Source of the DNA: Cyanophora paradoxa
Taxonomy: Eukaryota > Glaucocystophyceae > Cyanophorales > Cyanophoraceae
Assembly (NCBI GenBank): GCA_004431415.1
Contig: QPMI01000048.1
Coordinates: 1 to 64,000 of the forward strand
Length of the DNA: 64,000 bases
Direction: 5' to 3'
The notes under the pieces were generated by a model. It was not told where the DNA came from. It made no database searches and was given only the letters and a program-made list of their open reading frames with translations. Numbering within the stretch: position 1 is the first letter of the stretch; each line of letters opens with the position of its first letter. This document shows, in pieces, positions 22,070-31,778 of this stretch. The translations under genes were made by a program, and so were the position numbers.

Positions 22070-23169
22070 TACGAGCCTCGCATTGAATTGCGATCGATTT
22101 ATATAATTACATGTACAGAGAGAGTCCTTGGGCCCTGGCCATGGCCCGTTATGAATAGGCTTGGCGATCTTATATAATTAGACATCTTCTGGATTCGTGT
22201 GCAATTTCATTCGTGATGTACATACATGCTTATTACATATAATATAATAGTACAAGGGTCACTTCCGTACTTCTTCGATCCATCAGATTTCAAAACACAT
22301 CTAGATCTAGACACGGCGTTCCAATTGATTTCAAATTTCAAACGACGGCACTCTCTAGTCGATATGCACATGCGCAAGCCTTGGCCATTGGAATGATTGG
22401 ATCGCTATGCCATCGCTAATTTTTTTAAATGCACATTCCAGCGCGGACGGGCGAAGATTGAATTCAGCAGCCTCCAGCAGGGGCCCCAGCTGCAGGCCCC
22501 GGCCCCGCTCCCCCCCTCCCCCCCGCGCCCCGCGTGGGCCCTCCCTGGCCCTGGGGCCCCGCCGCACCGTCGGGGCCGGGCCCGAGAGCGCGCGGCGAGG
22601 CTCTCGACTCGGCAAGCTCCCTGGCCTGCCCAGCACTCGCACTACCAATGGAAACCGTTGAACCTTGCACGTTAAACGTAACCGACCGCGCGCGGCGCGC
22701 GCCAGACGCTCACGATCGGAGCCCGGCGCACAGCTGCCGCGCGCGCGCGCGACAGCCGGTAATTATATGTAAGCAGCAGGAAGAACGGACTTCGGCCGCG
22801 GGAGGGCATGCATATGGCATGATGCGCATGGCGGTGAAAGTCCACGTGCACGTCGACGTCGCGGCGGCCCGGCCCGCGGCCGACGCCGGCGCCGGCGGAC
22901 GAGGGCGCCGGCCAGGCCGCGCGCGCGGCCGGCCTCCGTTCGCAGGCCTAGGCCGAGCTCGTTGTTGGCATACTCACCTGCGCGATCATCGGATCAGTGT
23001 GCTACGTATACATCCATATGATGCGCGTGCGGCCTCGAGCCTCGGCCTAGGCCTCGAGCTCGCCGCGGCCGCGCGGCCGACCTGCCGAGGCGCGGCGACG
23101 TCGCGCGCGCGGATCGCGCGGCTCGAGCGATAAAAAAAGCGCGAGAAATCTAGTACCCCAGCACGAGCG
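22070..23169. other. Intergenic spacer
   Basis: No supported gene. The left half is AT-rich (22080-22350). The right half has GGCC, GCGCGC, TAGGCCTAGG and CTCGAG palindromes. It contains the 3' end of the fusion gene and the promoter of the phosphohydrolase gene; no TATA box is convincing. Confidence 0.4.
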
Positions 23170-24397
23170 ATGGCGCCCGCAACTGACATCCTGGAGAAGC
23201 ACTGGGACGCGCTCAACCTCCCAGCGCACCTGCACCACTGGCTGCCCTTCCTGGTGAAGCGCTACAGCGAGCCTAATCGCTTCTACCACAACGTGCACCA
23301 TCTCGAGGTCCGCCGCGAATACGCCGCATGGCCTCAGCACTAGCATCGCTTCCGCCGATGATCGAGACCCCGGACGCCCGTGACGCTGAGGGCGCTCCCC
23401 GACACGTAGGCGCTCTTCGAGCTGCTGGACGCCGCTGTCGCCGGTGCGGCTTGCTTCGCGGCTTCAAGGCGCTCCTTCTCCGCGCTGAAGCCATCGCAGG
23501 CGGGGAGGCCGTGCGGGACAAGACCGCCATCACACTTGCGGCTTTCTTCCACGAGTGCGTTGTCGATGCCCCGGCCGTAGCTAAGCTCGCCCTGCCGCGC
23601 GCTCTTCGCTCACGCAATGCTGCAGCGCGGTGTACGACACGAAGGCCCAGGGTTCGTCCAACGAGGCGAAGAGCGCCGCCCTCTTCCGAAAGTTCGCTTG
23701 GGAGGCGAGCGCCTCGAAGGCGCTGGTACGCTCGCGCGCTCCGCCGCTCGCGGGTCGCCATTGTGCTCAGCGCGCGGCGCTCGTGCAGTCCGAGAAGACG
23801 GCGGCGGCAGTGGAGGCGTTCATCATGGCAACCGCGAAGCACTGTGCGGAGGGCGCGGAGAACTCGGCGGGGCCGGAGTACGCCGGTGCGCGCGCCGCGC
23901 GCTCCGCGGCGGAGCTTCCCCTCAACCCGCTCTCCGATCCCCCGTCTCACGGCCCGGCCGGCAGGCGACCTGGCTCTGTTCTTGGACCTCGACCTCGCGA
24001 TCCTCGGGCAGGACCGCGCCCACTACCTGGACTACGCCGGCCAGATCCGACAGGAGGCGCGCGCCCCGCCCCGCCCCGCCCCGCTTCGCCCCGCCCCGCC
24101 TCGCCCCGCTCCGCCTGCAGCTGACTCGCCGCCCGCCCGCCCGCCCGCCCGCCCGCGCAGTACGCGGCGGTGGAGGAGGGCACGTACCGGGCGAAGCGGG
24201 CGGAGGTGCTACGGGGCATGCTGGCCGCCAAGTGCCTCTTCCGCACGCCCTTCTTCGGCTCGCGCCTCGAGCAGGGCGCCCGCGCCAACCTCGCGTTCGA
24301 GGTCGCCGAGCTGGATGCGGGGCGGATCCCCCCGGCCCCACACCCGGCCGGCATCCCCCACCGCCTCCGCCTCTTCCTCGCCTCCCTCAAGCAGTAG
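23170..24397 (+). CDS. HD-superfamily metal-dependent phosphohydrolase (COG4339-like)
   Basis: Seven exons (23170-23307, 23410-23443, 23500-23554, 23626-23725, 23789-23885, 23965-24056, 24161-24397) join in phase to about 250 aa, close to the family size. Metal-binding landmarks: YSEPNRFYHNVHHLE near the N-terminus; FFHDAVYD, whose Asp codon is completed across the intron 23555-23625; NEAKSAALF; and a downstream ATAKH His. The C-terminal half has DLDLAILGQ and YAGQIRQE, typical of these predicted HD phosphohydrolases, whose substrate is unknown. The intron after 24056 has a GC donor (GCGCGC). An alternative acceptor at 23771 would add six residues in frame. No signal peptide is seen; a soluble enzyme is likely. 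Confidence 0.9.
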
Positions 24398-24429
24398 GCC
24401 TAGCTAGGCCTAAGCCCGCGGCCGAGGCC

Positions 24430-24955
24430 CCCCCCCCCCCCCCCCCCCCCCCCGCCCGGCATCGGATACGATTCCCTGCATGCCGCCCCCCCCCTTCCCC
24501 TTCAGACGCTGTTGTATAGATTTAAACAGTCTAAACGTTGACAGTTCGCAGAAATATATATAGCGTGCTGCGCCCCCCCCCCCCCCCCCTCCCCGCCCCC
24601 CGCCGCCCCTGGTTTCCTGCCGCCCCCGCCCCTCTAAACGCTCTAAACGATCTGCCGGCGCCCCACCCCTCTCCCCCCGCCCCCTTCCCCCTGTCCCCGC
24701 CCCTCATTCTGCCCCCACCCTCTCTAGATCTCCCCTTCCCCACCGCCCCCTTCATGTCCCCACCCCTTCCCCCCCCCTCTCCTCCCCCCCCCCCAATCGC
24801 CCTGGCCTGTCCCCAGCTCCCCCCTCCCTCGCTCCTCCGCCCCCCCTGCCCTCCTTCCCGGCCCCGCCTGCCCGCCCCCCTGTTCCCGCCCCTGGCCCCC
24901 GGCGCCCCCCACTCTCGCCCCCTCCCCCCTCCTCCCCCCGGTGCCTCTCTCCATT
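24430..24955. repeat. C-rich low-complexity tract
   Basis: Almost pure pyrimidine on the plus strand, dominated by C runs (24430-24453, 24573-24590, 24700-24955). Long open frames on both strands are compositional artefacts. It follows the phosphohydrolase stop codon directly. Confidence 0.8.
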
Positions 24956-27385
24956 GTACAGATGATGAATTTTTGACGATATCGATACGGCCGTGGCTTG
25001 ATTTTCGTAAATCGGCCCTCCCACACCCCACGCCGGCTCTAGATCTAGATCTCCCCAACCGCGTGTCCCCATGCCACCAGTTCGGCGGCGCCACCGGGCG
25101 CCGTGTACCTCCGCCATACGGGCAGAAGGGTACATGGGGTAGAAGAGGGCCGGGTATGCGGATACAGGGTAGATGGGGGTATAGGCTTGGTGGAAAGCTG
25201 TAGAAAAGGATAGGGGTGCAAGGGAGAAAAGAGGGAACTGTCGACGTCGGGAGCGAGAGTAAGGGCCTAGGCTGATCATGAATATCGATTTTTAAGGAGG
25301 GCACGGGTGACGTACGCGTCGACCTTAATATAAGTAATATGGAGCTCGAGGTGCGCGGAGGAGCTGATGGGGGCAGGGAGAGGGCTGAAGGGCGTCGTTC
25401 GGGAACGGAGTGGTGCAGAAACAATAAAGCCGTGAAAGCTTACTCCGGAGGTACGGCCCCCGGAACTCGACTCGGCGAAGGGAAGGTCGGAGATAGAAAT
25501 GCATGCGCAAAGAGAGATAGGTTGGAGAATTCGAAGCGGGAAAGGACAGTCGGCACTGCGGCATCCGAATTAGAAGCTACGTATACCGAACAAGCGAGTG
25601 AGGGTGGCCGCTCTTTGTTTTAAAACGGGGTCCGCAACCGCGCGCGGTTACTGTTGAGAGGACTACGGCATCACTACGCCGCCTAGTAGCTTCTAGCTTG
25701 GTCTATAGCTAGCCGCTGAGCTAGCGCCAGCGATACGTAACGTACGCGTACTACGGTACGCCGATATCGCGGCCGGCGCCGGCGTCCGACGGTCGATATC
25801 GATCGCGACGTCGACGTCGACGTCGGCGCCGGCGCCAGCGCTAGCTAAATTAAAGCGAAGCGACGCGCGGCGATTCTGCCGGCGAAGCGCCTAGTGACTC
25901 CAGCCTCCCAGCCGGGTACAGAGGCTTTTTGCAATTTCTATCGCCGAAGGGCAAGCAAGCTTGTGCCTCTCCCCAATGTACAGATGATGTACAGATGATG
26001 AATTTCTGACGATATCGATACACCCGTGGCTTGATTTTTGTGAATCGGCCCTCCCACATGTACGTATACACCCCGCGCCGGCTCTAGATCTAGATCTAGA
26101 TCTAGATCTCCCCGACCGCGCGTCCCCGGTCCGTGTCCCCTAGATTTCTAGGGGAGCGTCCATGGCTACGGTCCGTGTGCGCGCGCGCTGCGACACCGAC
26201 TGCGCCTTCCCCTGCCGCCCCGCCCCGCAGTCCCTCGGGATGGTCATAAGGGTACACTGCCTTGTGACACCACTCTCTGACAGAGGGCGTGCGGAAGAGG
26301 CGCTGTCAGAATGGTCAGAAGGGGACACTGCTCGATTCTTCGAGCTTGCCTAGTGCTCTACCTTACCACTCTCACCTCAACCTGCCGATCTCCCCGACCG
26401 CGCGTCCCCATGCCACCAGTTTGGGGGCGCCACCGGGCGCCGTGTACCTCCGCCATACGAGATGAACGAGAAACGGGCAGAAGGGTACATGGGGTAGGGG
26501 TAGAAGGGGGTATGCGGATACAGGGTAGATGGGGGTACAGGGGGTATAGGCTTGAGGAATTAAGAGAAACTCTAGATCTGCAAACCTTACGTATAGGGGT
26601 GTATATATAGCGGCCGAGGAATGGGTACAAGCTGAAGGGTACAAGGAAAGCTGTAGAAAAGGATAGGGGTGCAAGGGAGAAAAGAGGGAACTGTCGACGT
26701 CGGGAGCGAGAGTAAGGGCCTAGGCTGATCATGAATATCGATTTTTAAGGAGGGCACGGGTGACGTACGCGTCGACCTTAGTTATAATTAATATGGAGGT
26801 GCGGGAGGAGCGGATGGGGGCAGGGAGAGGGCTGAAGGGCGTCGTTCGGGAACGAAGTGGTGCAGAAACAATAAAGCCGTGAAAGCTTACTCCGGAGGTA
26901 CGGTCCCCGGAACTCGAAGGGAAGGTCGGAGATAGAAATGCATGCGCAAAGAGAGATAGGTTGGAGAATTCGAAGCGGGAAAGGACAGTCGGCATCCGAA
27001 TTAGAAGCTACGTATACCGAACAAGCGAGTGAGGGTGGCCGCTCTTTGTTTTAAAACGGGGTCCGCAACCGCGCGCGGTTACTGTTGAGAGGACTACGGC
27101 ATCACTACGCCGCCTAGTAGCTTCTAGCTTGGTCTAGCCGCTGAGCTAGCGCCAGCGATACGTAACGTACGCGTACGCCGATATCGCGGCCGGCGCCGGC
27201 GTCCGACGGTCGATATCGATCGCGACGTCGACGTCGACGTCGGCGCCGGCGCCAGCGCTAGCTAAATTAAAGCGAAGCGACGCGCGGCGATTCTGCCGGC
27301 GAAGCGCCTAGTGACTCCAGCCTCCCAGCCGGGTACAGAGGCTTTTTGCAATTTCTATCGCCGAAGGGCAAGCAAGCTTGAACCA
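24950..27385. repeat. Tandem duplication of about 1.0-1.4 kb, non-coding
   Basis: The unit starting GTGCCTCTCTCC / TACAGATGATGAAT at about 24950 and ending GGGCAAGCAAGCTTG at about 25965 restarts at about 25967 and ends again at about 27380. Anchors: GCGCCACCGGGCGCCGTGT at 25088 and 26427; the GTCGACGTCGGGAGCGAG block at 25240 and 26693; the GACGTCGACGTCGACGTCGG palindromic block near 25806 and 27223. Copy 2 has about 280 bp of extra sequence at 26110-26388. No exon is convincing in either copy. A boundary not linked to any gene suggests an old mobile or satellite-like unit. Confidence 0.85.
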
Positions 27386-27659
27386 ATAAAATTCGCGCTT
27401 GTGCGTGAATGGCTGAATTGACTTTTTGTGCCAGTGGCAATCGAGCTAAACGCGAAACTGTGTTCGTACGTCCTGTTAGTGCTTGTTAGAGGTGTCACAT
27501 TTGAAAAGTAGCCCGGCCATCGTGTTCCCTGGGGTCGAAAATGGGTACCTAGGTCCGAAAATTTTCACCTGAATCGCATTTTGAATTTACGGACAGGATA
27601 TGCACAGACCTAAGGGCCTCTCCTTTCCCCAAGGCCGATTAGAAGCGCGGACCCGGGGG
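27386..27659. other. Spacer downstream of Cys-rich gene
   Basis: AT-richer DNA between the 1.4 kb tandem duplication and the stop codon of the minus-strand gene. It probably contains that gene's 3' end. Nothing else is recognised. Confidence 0.35.
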
Positions 27660-30600
27660 CTACAGGTAGTCGTTCGGGTCCATCTCGCCGCAGTAGTGCT
27701 CGTGCATGCACGTGCGGCAGCACCGGAAGCCGCAGACCTGGCCGATCTTGTCCTCGTCGATCGGATGCCCCTCACTGACTGCGGTGCCATCATCCACGAC
27801 AACCTTCGTGCATCGCTCGGGCTTGTGCTCTCCGCAGAGGAAGGCGGTGGGCACGTTATAGAAGACGCCGATGCTGCTCGCGATTGTTTTTCATTCGCGA
27901 AACAAGCAGTTCGAATTCTAAGTACTCACGAGGGATTCGTCAGATAGTCCTGCTCCTGCTGGCAGTTCTGGCAGCGCCAGCGCAAGTGCTCGTTGACGTG
28001 GTCGTCGCAGAAAAACCTGCAGGAGTCATTAAACAAAAAATATTCGGATTCGCATGTACAGTTAATATTCCAATGGCAAGCACGCGCGATGCGGCGCACG
28101 CACCGGTTGCACCCCTCCTCTATACACCGCGCAACGTCGTAGAGCATGTCGCTGACGTCCGTCCTCGGAGGCCCTGTGTAGTCTATGTATTGGTCCTGCG
28201 CGTATCCGTTCCCGTGCTCCACACAGACCGTATCCTCGCAGCCCGGCGCCGAGCACTTGACGATCCAGCAGACCATCGGCGGATAGACGGTCGCGTTGCT
28301 GTAGGGCCGGCAGACGCCACGGAAGGCACCCAGGACCGGAGGGTGCTCCCCCGCGGGCTGCGAACCCGAACGCGAGCGCCGCGAAATTCGAAGCCGCGAT
28401 CAGGCGCAGTGAGAGGGCGTAGTGAGAGTGGGCCGGGAAGGGCAGGGCGCACGTCGTCGGTTTCTAAAAGGCGCTTCTCTTCCAGATCTTCTCCTTCTTC
28501 GTCGCTCTGGCGGCGCCGTCATTGGCATCACGAAAGAGATCACGAGAGATCGCGAAACTTGGAAGCTGCTCGGGCGCTATATGTAAATTATTTCTTCCGA
28601 CTTTTGGGTTCTAATTATAGATATATCATTCTAATACGAACTTCGGCGCACCTCGGCGACATCCTCCTTGCGAGCCTCGCGTTTCGCGTCCGCGGTCGAT
28701 TTTTGCGGCCCATTGCATTCTACGGCTGCAGATGTCGAGACGCGACGTTCTGCGCGGCCCTCGCCGCTCCGCTCGCTCGCCGGAGAGCTCGATGGCTGAG
28801 ACAAAGCGTTTACATCATGATCATTACTAGGGGCCCGGCCGCGATTTTCGCGCCGGGGGTGCAAGGGGGGAACCGGGATCTAATGAAAGAGTCCTAGCTA
28901 TATATAGTGGCACGCACATGCGCGAGGCAGAACGACCCCGGCCCAGTGCGCGCGGCAGGTTGAAGTGTAAAGGTAAACACAGATCATGATTGAAAAAAAT
29001 AGAAAAGGCGCGATAAGCACACGCTGCTCAAACCGAATAAAGAAAAGCCTCAATGAAAAGCCAGATTCAGCGCACACTATATGAAAGATTGTTTTGGAGC
29101 CACGCACAATATATGAAAAGCGCACAATATATGAAAAGCCAGATTCAGCGCACACCTTGGCCTTCTTGGAGGCCTCTTTGTCGTCCTCGTCCGCCTGGTG
29201 CACCTGCGGGGAGGCTCTTAAAATGAAGCGCGCGCACGCTGTCGAGGCGTCGGACCGCTGCGCCGCGGGCTGAGGCGCGGCGCACTGAGGCCTTGGCCTT
29301 CTTCGCCGGCAGCGGCACCGGGGCAGCCGGTGCGAGCTCATCGTCGCTGTCCGAGGTGACAATAGGATTGGACGGGGATAAGCCTGCCGAATTCGCGGCC
29401 TCCCGCGTCTTCTCCGCCGGCGCCTGCTCCTTGGCCGCGCTGTCCTTCTTCTCCTTGTAGATGGCCAGGCTGTGCGCAGGGAGCGTTAGAACTCTGAACT
29501 GGGCTGCAAGAGCACGAAAGAGACGCACCCTGCCGCAGCCACGGCCTGCGCGGCTTCAGGCATGTAGTCGTCCGTGAGGATCTTCGTGTTGTAGGTCGAG
29601 CTCAGCAGGAACGGGACCTCCCCATTTCCGGCCTGAGATACAACTCAGCCGACGGTGAAGAGAGGGGCGGAGTGCGCGGACATTGTGCTCTAGAATGGCC
29701 CAGAAAAGGATTGCTGACAAGCCGTCCGGGTTCGTGGCAAGATTGCGCACGAGGGCCTCGGCGCGGAGACCCTGCAGATTGACGCGAATCTCGGTCCTGC
29801 AAGCATCAGTCAGGTGGTCTTGACAGCGCCCACACGTCCGCGGTGCGCACCCGTCCGCGGCCGCCGCGACGAAGAGCTTCGATTTGCTCTCGTTCGGCTT
29901 TTCGGTGGTCGGGCGAATGATGTGGCGGACGAAGTGCACAATGCAGCTGCAGGCGATGCGATCCACGCCCATCGCGATCATTTCCGTAGGCGTGAGCTGC
30001 GTGACCTCGTTGCCGATGTTCGTGAAGCCGCTTTCTTCCAGCTCGTCAGCTGTGGGCTGCGGCCAGACAAATTGCAATATTTTAATCAGGGCACGCACAA
30101 TCTGAAGGAGAGCGCTATGCGACAAAAGCAGACGCACCTCGTCGCGCCAGAAGAGCGCCTTGGGCTCGACGAGGCCGAGGGCGGCGTCGCCAAGCAGCAT
30201 GGTGTACTGCTGGAAACGCCCGCCGATTGCGGGCTTGTACGTGGGGTCCTTCGGTGTGAGCACCATCCCGTCAACCCAGATGAACGCGCGTCCGTGTTCC
30301 TTCTGCGGGACGGGATCGGATTGAGCAAGCGTAGATTCGGGAATTCTAAACAGAAACGCGGACCAGGTCCTCGCGGAAGGAGTTGCTGAAGCTTTCGAAG
30401 AGCCGGTGCGCGTTCCTGCCGAGAATAGTGCCTTCAATGTGGCGCTGCGCAAATCCCATGTCCGTGAGTGCACTGTACAAAACTGCAATCACACAGGAAA
30501 TTAAAGCGCGGTGCACCTTGAAGAAGAAAGGATCCTTGGCATCGGGGTGCGGGTCCTCGTCTGTAGCCGGCTCCGACGCTGCAGACTCATCGTTGGACGG

Positions 30601-31039
30601 CAGGAGCATGTACAGCCCGGTCTGCGGTTTGCAGTATTAATGGTACATGAGGGAGGGGTTTGACGACAGCGGGGCTCCAAAAAAGAACGGAAACCGGGCT
30701 TGCCCTGGGGGTCGCGTTGTCCTGCCCGCAGAGGCTTTCGGTGCCGGCGAAGAGGACGCACACCAGTCCGGAGAAGGGTTTAGCGCCCTTCGGAATTCTG
30801 CGCGCGCCCGAAGTAGTCACGATCAGAGAGCATCTCGATGCGCGCGCGATTCCCCCCGGAATAGCTATAGTGCGGCGGGCAAAGGCAAGCGGCACGCACG
30901 AGGCCTTCTTTTTGGTGGCGCTGAGCGAGACGCGGACCTTCGCGTTGGGCGCCGAACTCGACCCGGCCGGTCCGAGAAAGGGGGCCGGGGCGGAGTTCGA
31001 CCCGACGACGAACGAACGGCTGGCTGGGCGCTTCGACAT
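27660..31039 (-). CDS. Unrecognised protein with acidic middle and Cys/His-rich C-terminus
   Basis: Reading the minus strand, Met at 31039 starts a Ser/Ala/Lys-rich exon. Later exons encode LLPSNDESAASEPATDED (about 30600), RHIEGTILGRNAHRLFESF (about 30400), RAFIWVDGMVLTPKD and GGRFQQYTMLLGDAALG (about 30150-30300), GFTNIGNEVTQLTPTEMIAMG and FVRHIIRP (about 29880-30055), GLSAILFWAILEHN (about 29690), LAIYKEKKDSAAKEQ with SDSDDELAP (about 29280-29465), Lys/Glu-rich SDEEGEDLEEKRLLETDD (about 28453), then Cys/His-rich exons: CSAPGCEDTVCVEHG, FFCDDHVNEHLRWRCQNCQQ, FLCGEHKPERC, FRCCRTCMHEHYCG and stop at 27660. The last five junctions are in phase with GTGCGC or GTGAGT donors. Zinc binding and a nuclear location are inferred from the Cys/His spacing and charged regions. 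I cannot assign a family to the central domain. Confidence 0.7.
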
Positions 31040-31778
31040 CGAAGGTGGCTACGAGCACAGGACGCAGGATGAGGAAGGGCGGCGACGGCTGTCAAGGTCT
31101 GTGGAGCGGAATGAGCTTTTGCCGCGCTGTAGCGGCCGTTTTATACTGGCGAGTTCAAGCTGTACTCGCGTGCGTGCGCTGAGTGCGCCCTGGCTCTAGA
31201 TTAGTGGTTGTCGGCCGGAGTGCCACGGGCGACTCCGCAATCCGGAGGTTTCGCAGAAATTCCGCTCGCGAAAACCGGTTTTTCTTCGCGCAAAATCGTG
31301 CCGGGAGTTCGATTCACTTATTCAGTTGATTGCCTTTTCGCGGGCTAGCCTGCTTTGGTGTTCTGGTTTTTTAAAGTGGTTTTTTTAAACCAGCCGCAGG
31401 ATGAAGTGGTCTGGTTTTTAAGCGCCGCTGCACTCGACGCCGGCCATCAGTACTGGAGAGCTAGAAATATTTAGTGGGCTGCGTATACGTATTTATAGTA
31501 CTAAAAGTTTTTGGGCGATCTACTAAATATTTCTCGCGTGTTTCCAAATATCGGCACTGGAGTCTTCTCGCTTATAATCGGGAGTCTATATCTTCGCGAA
31601 CCGTCCAGAATGGTCTAAACGGACGAGAAACGAAAGCGACGCCAGTGAACAGCGCGTCTGGGGCGATGTATCAGTGTACGATACATTGGTGTTTTATGCA
31701 TGTGAGTTCTGGCATTCACGGAAAATTGTTGCGATGCCGTGCCATGCTTTTGCTGCGCATGCAGTCGGTCGCGCACGA
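31040..31778. other. Spacer between two minus-strand genes
   Basis: Holds the presumed promoter of the Cys-rich gene (right of 31039) and the 3' flank of the Kelch membrane gene. A TTTTTAAA-type element repeats at 31363-31388. A plus-strand frame at 31474-31782 shows no recognisable feature. Confidence 0.35.

Noticed and set aside
23500-23730. Apparent loss of the HD motif (FFHE instead of FFHD) in the phosphohydrolase
   Set aside because: Reading straight through the exon gives FFHECVVD, but the typical GTGCGT donor at 23555 joined to the acceptor before 23626 gives FFHDAVYD, the canonical motif.
24531-25424. 297-codon minus-strand ORF
   Set aside because: It runs through the C-rich tract and the tandem duplication. 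The Gly/Arg-rich product is a compositional artefact.
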